Positions 1 to 6,057 of a DNA stretch of 17,460 nucleotides are shown in pieces. Both the position numbers and the translations under genes were made by a program. Position 1 is the stretch's first letter; each line of letters starts with the position of its first letter. A model generated the notes under the pieces. That model ran no database searches, was not told the origin of the DNA, and was given only the letters and a program-made list of their open reading frames with translations. This stretch comes from Bacteroidota bacterium (GTDB lineage: Bacteria; Bacteroidota; Bacteroidia; Cytophagales; Cyclobacteriaceae), in NCBI GenBank assembly GCA_023417065.1, contig JAEZGH010000032.1, positions 1 to 17,460 on the forward strand. Reading direction: 5' to 3'.

Positions 1-224
1 TTGTCGCTGCGGATACCCACCAGGTTAAGGTTGTAGTTTTTCCGGTCATCGCGAAACACGGCATAACCATTTCGTTCCATGCCTCGAATCACCGGATCGA
101 GCGCAGGGGGAACTTTTTCGCGTGAGCCGATTACGTGATGGTACTCCGGGAATTCCGCAGGCCTATGGAAGGGCGCCCCTTCCGGCTTGTGGAAGAAGCG
201 CCCGATGTCAGCATATATGGCCAC
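1..224 (-). CDS. Truncated hypothetical protein, last visible gene of the DUF2589 operon
   Basis: The reverse strand is open from about position 270 to the left edge, where the gene is cut off. About 74 residues are visible from the proposed start. They are protein-like: AIYADIGRFFHKPEG near the start, then RPAEFPEYHHVIGSREK, and YNLNLVGIRSD at the edge. I recall similar 'YNLNIVGIR' proteins from Bacteroidetes chromosomes and phage-like elements, but I cannot name a function. There is no ATG before residue 50. A GTG at 224 is the best start because it leaves a 14-base gap to the upstream stop, like the 11 to 12 base gaps between the two genes before it. ATT or CTG a few codons upstream are alternatives. 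The gene belongs to the leftward operon starting at 2832. The reading frame is well supported; start and function are not. Confidence 0.6.
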   Translation of the reverse strand, partial: MAIYADIGRFFHKPEGAPFHRPAEFPEYHHVIGSREKVPPALDPVIRGMERNGYAVFRDDRKNYNLNLVGIRSD

Positions 225-238
225 CAGATGAATTGGTT

Positions 239-682
239 TTAGTTCGGGGAAATGTTTCTTTTCAGCAGTTCCTTTGTAAACGCATCAGTAGTAAAATAGT
301 CAACGCTGACACTGCCGTTCTCACTGCGTTTAATCCGCAGGGAGACGTTAACGGCACAGGGATCCATCTTGGAGCAAACGATGACAGCTTTCATATCATC
401 GGTTCTGCGAAGGGATCCGGTGAGCATTTGCCAGGCTGATTTTATCCGTGACAGGAAGTTCCCTTTGTATAAAGGTTTCACGCATAACGAAAGGGTGATG
501 TCGTCCAGGAAAAGATGTCGTCGGGAATGACCTTTCGAAATGCCAGTCTGGTTATCCATTATAAGGTCGCCATCTGTTTGACTATAGTGCATAGTCATGT
601 CTGCCCACAACACCTCGTTGAAGATGTCGGTAATAAGGGCTTCAATGCCCAAACTGACTTTTGGAGTTTCGATATTTTTCAT
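239..682 (-). CDS. Hypothetical protein, possible divergent relative of the DUF2589 proteins
   Basis: This is a 147-residue protein of unknown function. It has no signal peptide or obvious membrane segment and should be cytoplasmic. The N-terminal part (GIEALITDIFNEVLWADM, residues about 12-29) looks helical. The C-terminal part (AVIVCSKMDPCAVNVSLRIKR, split around residues 98-118) reads as beta strands. This helix-then-strand plan resembles the two DUF2589 proteins just upstream, so it may be a shortened paralogue, but sequence similarity by eye is weak. The start ATG lies 12 bases after the stop of the upstream DUF2589 gene, so the two are almost certainly co-transcribed. I chose the start on that spacing. 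Confidence 0.7.
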   Translation of the reverse strand: MKNIETPKVSLGIEALITDIFNEVLWADMTMHYSQTDGDLIMDNQTGISKGHSRRHLFLDDITLSLCVKPLYKGNFLSRIKSAWQMLTGSLRRTDDMKAVIVCSKMDPCAVNVSLRIKRSENGSVSVDYFTTDAFTKELLKRNISPN

Positions 683-694
683 GATGCGCTGATT

Positions 695-1330
695 TTATTT
701 CTTCACTTTGGGTAACTCGCTGTCAACCGCGTCTACGACGGCGTCGATGATCTTTTGCAGCCCTGCCGGCAACTGCGACTCACTTACGTGGACTTTCACT
801 TCAAGACTTCCGCCGCGGTTGGAGGTGTTTTCATGAAGTCTGTTGTGATCCACAGAACCGACAAACGATGCGTTGACAAATTGCGCAAGTATACCTTTCG
901 TGCCCACCTGCAGCTCCCCTTTTGAATGAGTAGTTGTATTCTCCCGCGCGATCTGCGAGATGTTGTAGGTGAAGCTCACGCCAAGCGAATCGAAATTAAG
1001 GCTGGGCACCTTCACGAGTGCAATCATCGGTACGGTGACTTCGCGCTCCGAAGATATATCCTGGCCCTGGGCGTTCTTTTCCTTTACGAGCATTTTAAAC
1101 GTCACAGCGTTCGTCATCGACGGATTGCCGTCTTTGTCGGGTTGTACGTCGGGCAGGAGACCTTTCACAAACTCAAGCGTCGTTTGTGCGGCGATCTTGT
1201 GGGCCTCGATGGTCGTAAGTAAAGGCGTCGCGATAACGAAGTCGAGGGGGATCTTTGAAAACTCGGCGGGAGTGACAACTACTGCTGAAGGTTTAACTTC
1301 TTTCTTTTCGGATTTTGCATTTTCAGACAT
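695..1330 (-). CDS. DUF2589 domain-containing protein
   Basis: The 211-residue product fits the DUF2589 family, which has no established function. A charged, low-complexity N-terminus (about 20 residues, rich in Lys and Glu) leads into the family's helical opening, IPLDFVIATPLLTTIEAHKI, followed by AAQTTLEFVKGLLPD. The middle has the proline and leucine rich strand VTVPMIALVKVPSLNFDSL, then the beta segment SFTYNISQI. The end has LEVKVHVSESQLPAGLQKII, the usual closing motif. No signal peptide or membrane helix is visible. It lies 11 bases downstream of a second DUF2589 gene (1342-2085) and 12 bases upstream of the next small gene. Paired DUF2589 genes suggest a hetero-oligomer, which is inference. 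Confidence 0.85.
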   Translation of the reverse strand: MSENAKSEKKEVKPSAVVVTPAEFSKIPLDFVIATPLLTTIEAHKIAAQTTLEFVKGLLPDVQPDKDGNPSMTNAVTFKMLVKEKNAQGQDISSEREVTVPMIALVKVPSLNFDSLGVSFTYNISQIARENTTTHSKGELQVGTKGILAQFVNASFVGSVDHNRLHENTSNRGGSLEVKVHVSESQLPAGLQKIIDAVVDAVDSELPKVKK

Positions 1331-1341
1331 AAGTATAGGGT

Positions 1342-2085
1342 TTAAATTGTTGATGATGTTTTAAGCTGTTGATCGTCGGCCACGTCGGTCAGCGACGAAA
1401 TGAACTTGTGCAGTCCATAGGGCATGTCGCCACTCTTCACATTGAGTTCAATCTTGATCGTCTTCGACGACTCCGACGTTTTCGCTGATGTGATGTCACC
1501 GCGGATGCTCCTGGGCTTAACCAGATACCACGGTCGCCCCGCACCTTCGAGTCCCGGAACACTGCCCATCTGGTCATATTCACCCGATGTGTCGGACACG
1601 TGCATTTCGAAGTTGAACTTTGCCGAGTCTATGGTAAGCGGTTGTATGGGCAGCAGCGCCAGGTTGGGCATGTTGATGGTGCGGCGTTCACCCGCGCTGT
1701 CGAGGTACCTGAAGCATTGCTGATACAGCTCACCGTAGTCGCGATGATATTCACGCCACAGCGCGTCTTCCTCATCAGTGAGTGCTTCACCGTTCTCAAT
1801 CCTCTGCACGATGGGTTGAACGTTCGCCGCGGCGTCTTCTGTCTTTGCTATCTCTTCCAGGACGTGCTTCAGCTCCTGGTGCCTCGGAGATGCGGGATCC
1901 GTTGCCTCAAGTTGTTGTCTTAGGCTCTCCTTCTCCGCTTCCGAATACCTGTGGCGGAATCCCATTTGCAGGACGAAGTTGAGGAACGCTCTTGCAGCAT
2001 GGATCTGCGCTTCGAATATGGCATTGAGTGGTGCCAGCACGGCGGCAGATAGCGATATGTCGCCGTTAGTTGTTTCTGTTTTCAT
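1342..2085 (-). CDS. DUF2589 family protein with a coiled-coil insertion
   Basis: This 247-residue protein follows the same plan as its neighbour at 695-1330. The helical opening is VLAPLNAIFEAQIHAARAFL and then NFVLQMGFRHRYSEAEK. A long charged helix, likely coiled coil, spans about residues 46-115 and is absent from the shorter paralogue. The conserved core strand is INMPNLALLPIQPLTIDSAK, followed by FNFEMHVSD, and the closing motif is IKIELNVKSGDMPYGLHKFI. I recall that the 'APLNAIFEAQIHAARAFLNF' opening is strongly conserved in Bacteroidetes members. The function is unknown. No signal peptide is seen, so a cytoplasmic protein or structural subunit is likely. It is the third gene of the leftward operon, 28 bases after the membrane protein gene. 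Confidence 0.82.
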   Translation of the reverse strand: MKTETTNGDISLSAAVLAPLNAIFEAQIHAARAFLNFVLQMGFRHRYSEAEKESLRQQLEATDPASPRHQELKHVLEEIAKTEDAAANVQPIVQRIENGEALTDEEDALWREYHRDYGELYQQCFRYLDSAGERRTINMPNLALLPIQPLTIDSAKFNFEMHVSDTSGEYDQMGSVPGLEGAGRPWYLVKPRSIRGDITSAKTSESSKTIKIELNVKSGDMPYGLHKFISSLTDVADDQQLKTSSTI

Positions 2086-2113
2086 GATGTACTGGATGTG
2101 CGTGGAATCTTGA

Positions 2114-2590
2114 TCAGCGTATGGCTACATAGAACCAGTTGCGCGTAGCGTTCACGGCATTTCCGGGCCCATCTTCCAGTCGCGCGTAAATCCGCGTCCC
2201 GTCATCCGGGTAAGGACAGGCTTCGATGATGATCCGGTTAGGAACCTGTTCCAGGAGCTTTCGAACAGGAAGTGTAAATTCACAATGCGCAGTGTGGGAG
2301 CCCGCTGAGTCGTGCAATGTTCTTATGTACAGCACCAGCAAAGGCTGCGAAAACGCAAACGCAGGCGGGCGAAACGTCATCGCTGGTGACGTCTCTCCCA
2401 CTGCTAATGAGAGTGACGTGCCACCGTTGGTGTTCACAAAAATTCCATCAAGCCCATACGGAGAGCGGTTTTCGATAGCTATCCGATATTCGGGTCCCTG
2501 GCAAATCAGGAGCGCGGCCAGGCCCAGCAGCAAACAAAGGGCACAGTTGACCAGTTTTACTATTGACATTTCTTTCCTTTTCATAGTCAT
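2114..2590 (-). CDS. Hypothetical single-pass membrane or exported protein
   Basis: This 158-residue protein has one strong hydrophobic segment near its N-terminus (VNCALCLLLGLAALLIC, roughly residues 14-30) and then a soluble domain rich in predicted strands. Either a membrane anchor or an uncleaved signal is possible; there is no clear cleavage site. Three in-frame ATGs occur at residues 1, 3 and 8. The one at residue 8 (position 2569) is preceded by AGGAAAGAA, an SD-like stretch, and may be the real start. No family is recognised. It is the second gene of the leftward operon, between the small HTH-like gene and the DUF2589 genes, so it may tie that system to the membrane. That role is inferred from position alone. 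Confidence 0.68.
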   Translation of the reverse strand: MTMKRKEMSIVKLVNCALCLLLGLAALLICQGPEYRIAIENRSPYGLDGIFVNTNGGTSLSLAVGETSPAMTFRPPAFAFSQPLLVLYIRTLHDSAGSHTAHCEFTLPVRKLLEQVPNRIIIEACPYPDDGTRIYARLEDGPGNAVNATRNWFYVAIR

Positions 2591-2637
2591 GTTGATATTG
2601 TTGTCTTGTAATTTGTGAATGCCTCCTGAATTACGGC

Positions 2638-2832
2638 TTAGTCAAGCAACGGCTTAACCTCATCCGGATTCAGGCCCATGTACGCGCAGAATTCATCCAC
2701 CGTAATAAGGTGGTGTCTGCTTTTATTGAGTTGTTTCCGCATGCGATGCAACAGGTTTCGAGCATAGCGATCCGAGTGCCCTGTGATACGCATGATGTCT
2801 TTGCGATAGATGATAAGTCTGTTAGTTTTCAT
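2638..2832 (-). CDS. Small helix-turn-helix-like protein, first gene of the leftward operon
   Basis: The product has 64 residues and is basic (many Arg, Lys and His). The segment IYRKDIMRITGHSDRYARN (residues 8-26) looks like an HTH: a helix, a short turn at GHS, and a second helix of a DNA-binding type. It is followed by LITVDEFCAYMGLNPDEVKP, a second small helical motif. Such 60 to 70 residue proteins are common in Bacteroidetes and may help read or set DNA-linked states, but no function is established to my knowledge. It is probably the first gene of the leftward operon. The palindrome at 2883-2900, about 50 bases upstream, could be its operator; that is conjecture. Confidence 0.7.
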   Translation of the reverse strand: MKTNRLIIYRKDIMRITGHSDRYARNLLHRMRKQLNKSRHHLITVDEFCAYMGLNPDEVKPLLD

Positions 2833-2882
2833 GAGTCGAAGGGTTTACAATTGATATGCATACCCCTAAAACACAGAACGGG

Positions 2883-2900
2883 GGGTGGTACCTACCACCC
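2883..2900. promoter_or_regulatory. Palindrome upstream of the HTH-like gene
   Basis: GGGTGGT, spacer ACCT, ACCACCC forms a perfect 7-base inverted repeat (8 bases with a 2-base centre). It lies about 50 bases before the start of the small HTH-like gene, in what would be the operon's leader or promoter. It could be an operator for a dimeric regulator or a leader hairpin. A run of eight T follows about 10 bases later on the plus strand, but no plus-strand gene precedes it, so a terminator is unlikely. Confidence 0.4.
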
Positions 2901-3120
2901 AACGCCAACTTTTTTTTGAATGTCTACTGTTTCACTCTCAAACTCACTCTCCAACTGGAAGATTTGATGTCACGAACTTGACAGAAAAGCAGTCACGAAA
3001 GAAAGAATGGTTGTTTCAGTACTAATAACGCTCCCTCAACACTCCATCGAGTAGACCTCCGTAAAAGGAATAAGCGCCTACTCCCAAGCAACACGCGTGA
3101 CAGTTACCGTCACCCTTGTA

Positions 3121-3205
3121 CCACCTCCCTGCGAAGTGCTGCACTTCATAGTGAAGAAGTACTCTAATCAGAAACAGAAATCAGAAACCATTTCCGGCAC
3201 ATTTC
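3121..3205. repeat. Dispersed intergenic repeat, copy A
   Basis: This stretch shares its order of short motifs with 7591-7665: ACCTCC, then CGAAG followed by a pyrimidine/purine mix ending in CTGC or CTAC, a second GAAG, a block of AATCNGAAA and GAAACC, and then CATTTC. Copy A contains a perfect 15-base palindrome, GAAGTGC-T-GCACTTC (3133-3147). Similarity is by eye and divergent. Confidence 0.4.
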
Positions 3206-3235
3206 GGCACAAACGTGCCCTTCGCGTCACCATCC

Positions 3236-3266
3236 ATTGACCTCCGAAAATCAGCGCCTATGTTTG
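3236..3266 (+). promoter_or_regulatory. Bacteroidetes-type promoter of the rightward unit
   Basis: ATTG at 3236-3239 and TATGTTTG at 3259-3266 are separated by 19 bases. This matches the Bacteroidetes primary sigma consensus (TTTG, 19-21 bases, TAnnTTTG), with a perfect -7 element. Transcription would begin near 3272, leaving a leader of roughly 60 bases before the ATG at 3336. The TTG of the -33 box was the only upstream in-frame start candidate (3237), so the promoter argues against that start. Confidence 0.65.
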
Positions 3267-3335
3267 CCTCATGCTGCAGCTGGGCTTATCCTGATTGTGC
3301 CCTGGAACAAAAAGGCAAACTCTAAAATTATAACA

Positions 3336-4091
3336 ATGGGAACTCAATCTGGAGTCTTAAGACTCAAAGGAAAGGTCGGAGAACTTTCGTTCTACAGGAC
3401 CAAAGACGGATACGGCGTTCGCAAGAGCGAGGGTATCGACGGCAAGCGCATCAAAAACGATCCACGGTATCAGCGTACCCGTGAAAACGCTGTCGAGTTC
3501 GGAAATGCATGTCAGTCCGCCAAGGTACTGCGTCATGCATTGCGTTCGTATTACTCAGATTCGTCCGACCGCTACGCTTCACGCCGGCTCATCCGGACTA
3601 TGATGGAGATACTCCATACAGATCCGTCGCATGGGCGGGGTGAGCGCGTGGTGATGTCGGGTGATCTTTCAAAGCTGAAAGGTTTCAACTTCAATGAGGC
3701 CGCTCCGCTTGCAACAACATTGAAGGTAAAGCCGACTTTAGCAATCGATCGAGAGGCGGGTACCCTGACGGTAAGTGTCCCTCCTATCAATCCCTTGAGG
3801 GACGTGCGTCCAGTGCCAGGAGCAACATATGCAAGGCTTTCGGCCATAGCTGTTGAAGTTGATTTTGAGCAAAAGAGTGCCGTCGTGGGCTCAGCGGAAA
3901 GCGAACCGATCCTACTGAATGGTCCGAACCTTCCGGCGATTTCGCTGACGGCATCGCTCACGCCGAACAGTAGCCTTCCCGTGATCGCGCTCATTGCACT
4001 TCAGTTTGTGCAGGTGGTCCAGGATACGGAGTATTCGCTGAACAGCGGAACCTTCAACTCGATGGCGATCATTGATGTAAGTAATCCCTAG
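3336..4091 (+). CDS. Bacteroidetes-specific hypothetical protein ('MGTQSG' family)
   Basis: The 251-residue protein starts MGTQSGVLRLKGKVGELSF, followed by YRTKDGYGVRKSEG. A Gly and Arg rich region follows (GIDGKRIKNDPRYQRTREN, residues about 30-48), then EFGNACQSAKVLRHALRSYY. The second half is strand-rich. I recall many Bacteroidetes proteins with this plan, often beginning with a Gln-Thr/Ser-Gly motif and ending with strands such as ALQFVQVV and SLNSGTFNSMAIIDV; all are unannotated. The repeated strand-like architecture would fit a self-assembling or structural protein, but that is inference. An upstream in-frame TTG at 3237 overlaps the promoter, so the ATG at 3336 is preferred. It is followed by a holin-like gene. 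Confidence 0.82.
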   Translation: MGTQSGVLRLKGKVGELSFYRTKDGYGVRKSEGIDGKRIKNDPRYQRTRENAVEFGNACQSAKVLRHALRSYYSDSSDRYASRRLIRTMMEILHTDPSHGRGERVVMSGDLSKLKGFNFNEAAPLATTLKVKPTLAIDREAGTLTVSVPPINPLRDVRPVPGATYARLSAIAVEVDFEQKSAVVGSAESEPILLNGPNLPAISLTASLTPNSSLPVIALIALQFVQVVQDTEYSLNSGTFNSMAIIDVSNP

Positions 4092-4094
4092 TTA

Positions 4095-4123
4095 GATGGC
4101 TGGCGCTCCGGCGCCAGCCTATC
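4095..4123 (+). terminator. Strong hairpin between the two genes of the rightward unit
   Basis: GGCTGGCGC (4098-4106), loop TCCG, GCGCCAGCC (4111-4119) is a perfect 9-base stem, extended by AGAT/ATCT with a single bulged T. It starts four bases after the stop of the unknown protein gene. No T run follows, so it is not a standard terminator. It may act as a partial terminator or an RNA-stabilising stem that sets the ratio of the two products. Confidence 0.5.
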
Positions 4124-4146
4124 TCATCTAATAAATAAAACATCGC

Positions 4147-4323
4147 ATGAGCTACTCCAACAACACACTGGCGGGAACGGCGGGAGGCACGCTGTTCTCG
4201 ACGATCATGGTTCAGGCTGGCGATGTCATTCATACCGCTATCCTTGCGGCGGTGGGGGCATGTGTCAGCTATCTGGTATCGCTGTGTCTGCGGCGACTTT
4301 TCGAATCGCTCCGACGCAAATAG
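4147..4323 (+). CDS. Small holin-like membrane protein
   Basis: The ATG at 4147 opens a 58-residue reading frame, too short for many gene finders. The product starts MSYSNNTLAGTAGGTLFSTI, then has a hydrophobic helix VIHTAILAAVGACVSYLVSL (about residues 27-46) and ends in a basic tail, LRRLFESLRRK. The Gly/Ala/Thr-rich start may form a second, weaker membrane segment (about residues 8-22). This size, topology and basic C-terminus resemble small phage holins, and I recall the same AGTAGGT opening in other Bacteroidetes proteins next to 'MGTQSG' homologues. A holin function is unproven. It lies 55 bases after the unknown gene and is followed directly by a terminator. Confidence 0.72.
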   Translation: MSYSNNTLAGTAGGTLFSTIMVQAGDVIHTAILAAVGACVSYLVSLCLRRLFESLRRK

Positions 4324-4354
4324 AAAGGGGCTCCTGCGGGAGCCCTTTTCTTTT
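4324..4354 (+). terminator. Rho-independent terminator, possibly bidirectional
   Basis: GGGCTCC (4328-4334), loop TGCG, GGAGCCC (4339-4345), then TTTTCTTTT. The A-rich left flank pairs with the first Ts. It starts right after the stop of the holin-like gene and sits between two converging genes. On the minus strand it is followed by CTTTCTATTT, so it may also end the sigma factor transcript. Confidence 0.9.
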
Positions 4355-4388
4355 ATCCAGCCAAATACAGACCAACTTAACCAAATGC

Positions 4389-5036
4389 TCAGTTTCCCGA
4401 TCGCCGCACCAGCGACGCCTGCGTTACAGGTTGCTGGACCATCGTGCCCTTTGGCACTTTTAACTCCGACGACAGGGCAAAAAATAAGAACAGTCTCAAT
4501 CCACTCCTTGCAATGAACTCACGCAGCCGCTTAAGCGCCTTCATCATGGTCTTCTCCACGACGACAACGGAAACACCGAGTTTCTTCGATATTTCCCGGT
4601 GAGTCATGTTTTGAAACCGGCTCAGCAAGAATGCGGCGCGCATCCGATCCGGCAGACTGTGAATGAAGTTCATGAGACCATCATGCATTTCGGCGTATGC
4701 GAGCATCGCGTGGGGCGACTCTGACTCCCCTGCCACGCGCTGGGGGACAGACCCTACAAACCTGCGGTGATCGCGAATGTAGTTGAGGGCACTGTTGATG
4801 CAGGCCTTTTCCAGATAACCTCGTATGTCATCGAGGTTCTCCAGGTGTGTTTGCTTGTCCCATACCTTTGCAAAAGTGCCCTGAACAATATCCTTCGCCG
4901 CTTCGAGGTCTTTGACATAATACCTGGTTTTCTCGAGCAGTGATTGGAAATGTTTCTCAAAGAGGGTGGTGAAGCCGCATTGATGGCTGGCGCTCACCGC
5001 GGGGAGAGCCCGCGCGTTGTTTTGAAATTGATTCAT
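4389..5036 (-). CDS. ECF-type RNA polymerase sigma-70 factor
   Basis: The 215-residue protein carries sigma region 2 (about residues 24-92: FTTLFEKHFQSLLEKTRYYV, AKDIVQGTFAKVWDK, IRGYLEKACINSALNYIRDH) and region 4 (about 118-173: FIHSLPDRMRAAFLLSRF, then MTHREISKKLGVSVVVVEKT and MMKALKRLREF). The spacing of DIVQ, FAKVWD and YIRDHRR is typical of Bacteroidetes ECF sigma factors of the FecI-like group. These direct RNA polymerase to alternative promoters and usually answer to a FecR-type anti-sigma gene next door, but none is present here. The C-terminus has about 42 residues beyond region 4, starting with a hydrophobic stretch (LRLFLFFALSS), which is noted as unusual. Confidence 0.88.
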   Translation of the reverse strand: MNQFQNNARALPAVSASHQCGFTTLFEKHFQSLLEKTRYYVKDLEAAKDIVQGTFAKVWDKQTHLENLDDIRGYLEKACINSALNYIRDHRRFVGSVPQRVAGESESPHAMLAYAEMHDGLMNFIHSLPDRMRAAFLLSRFQNMTHREISKKLGVSVVVVEKTMMKALKRLREFIARSGLRLFLFFALSSELKVPKGTMVQQPVTQASLVRRSGN

Positions 5037-5398
5037 AGATTAAAGACAGATGGTTCTTAATGGAGTTAATGATTGATAACTGGTTCACTCCCCACTGCAC
5101 ATGTACCGACCTGACAAAACACACCCAACAACGGGCCGGCACGTTCGTTTTTTTAGTTAACGATGTTTGCCGGGGATTATTGTAGCGGGAAGGAGGTTCA
5201 AATTTTAAGATATCAGGGTTCAAGGATTCGACGGGTGCATGGCTCATGTATTCTGCGGCGTGAGTGATGAGGTCCTCCTGTCATTGTGGTTTTCAATTGA
5301 TTCCGCGGTCAGCACAAACTAAACGATTCACTGCTTCGTTTACGCGATCCTTCGCTTCCGCAGGCCTGCACATATCCACCGCTAACCGCCCCCATTCC

Positions 5399-5491
5399 GT
5401 CATCCTGACTGCACTGGACGTTCATCTTACGGATAGCAAGTTCAACGCACAGGAACGCTACTCTTATCGTGAGCACAAGGAAGGATCTCGG
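5399..5491. repeat. Two degenerate copies of a TCATCCTGA/GGATCT repeat
   Basis: GTCATCCTGACTGCACTGGACG (split: GTCATCCTGA at 5399, then CTGCACTGGACG) and GTGAGCACAAGGAAGGATCT (5469-5488) resemble the two ends of a repeat seen widely between Bacteroidetes genes, of the form TCATCCTGAGC...GAAGGATCTC. The resemblance to that repeat is from memory. Confidence 0.35.
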
Positions 5492-5650
5492 GTACGAAGG
5501 CACCGACGATTCGCATCAACCTCGCGCAGAGCAATGCGGAGGGCATGCCGTATTCCCGTCCCATAGGGACGCCATGTTAAACAGCTACCGTGTTCGAAGG
5601 CAAAACATAGACTTTAAAATGCTTGCCAGGCAAATCTTCGTGTAATTCAC

Positions 5651-5857
5651 CCCAAAAAAGACCTTATCAACCTAAGTAGCCGGTCCCCAAAAAAGCACTC
5701 AACCTTATCAATCGCAGAATCTCGAACACAGAATCCTCACTCAACCCTCGGCCCTCCGCATATGGAACCTGCAGAATCCAGGTGTCAGGCACGGACTATA
5801 ATGTCGATAAGGTTGGGCATTATTTGTTCGTTATGTTACTAAGGTTGATAAGGTTGT
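5651..5857. repeat. Inverted-repeat element with GATAAGGTTG motifs
   Basis: The left arm ACCTTATCAACCTAAGTA (5661-5678) matches the reverse complement of 5838-5855 with one mismatch in the first 18 bases. An inner pair, AACCTTATCA (5701-5710) and GATAAGGTTG (5805-5814), repeats the same core. The two left motifs are each preceded by CCCCAAAAAAG or CCCAAAAAAG. Span about 195 bases, with no open frame. No target-site duplication was seen. Confidence 0.5.
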
Positions 5858-5954
5858 AATGGGTCAACCTGCGCGTGCTGACCTGGCACCCCCACCGCTC
5901 AGCATGACGTATTAATAAGGGAGACGAAGCAAAAGTGAGCACCGGGGCGTTACT

Positions 5955-5987
5955 CTCATCCTGAATACCAGGAACGATCTTGGGAAC
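5955..5987. repeat. Third copy of the TCATCCTGA/GATCT repeat
   Basis: CTCATCCTGAATACCAGG followed by AACGATCTTGGGAAC fits the pattern of the copies at 5399-5491. It is degenerate and judged by eye. Confidence 0.35.
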
Positions 5988-6019
5988 TCGGAATATCGGA
6001 GATAAACAAAATACACAAC

Positions 6020-6057
6020 TTCCCTGCCCTCCAGGTGTTTTCACCTGGAGGCGGGAA
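6020..6057 (-). terminator. Hairpin downstream of the xylanase gene
   Basis: CCTCCAGGTG (6028-6037), loop TTTT, CACCTGGAGG (6042-6051) is a perfect 10-base stem, extended after a small internal loop by TTCCC/GGGAA. It lies about 72 bases past the xylanase stop on the minus strand. The tail on that strand (GTTGTGTATTTTG) is only moderately T-rich, so it may be a terminator or a 3'-end stabilising stem. Confidence 0.5.

Larger units (their letters stand above)
2833..3335. other. Divergent intergenic region, about 500 bases
   Basis: No credible gene is seen. From left to right it holds the leader of the leftward operon, a palindrome (2883-2900) followed on the plus strand by a run of eight T, an unremarkable stretch, one copy of a dispersed repeat (3121-3205), and the promoter of the rightward unit (3236-3266). 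I could not find a convincing Bacteroidetes-type promoter for the leftward operon on the minus strand. Confidence 0.6.

Noticed and set aside
3237..3335. Longer start (TTG) for the 251-residue protein
   Set aside because: The extra 33 residues read poorly, and the TTG is the -33 box of a well-formed promoter whose -7 box also lies inside this stretch.
5264..5566. Open frame of 100 codons in the gene-free stretch
   Set aside because: The translation is Arg/Ser-rich with no pattern of a fold, and it runs across degenerate repeats.
5661..5855. TTATCAACC motifs as DnaA boxes of a replication origin
   Set aside because: They differ from TTATCCACA at two positions, lie as inverted-repeat arms, and no dnaA, dnaN or AT-rich unwinding region is nearby.
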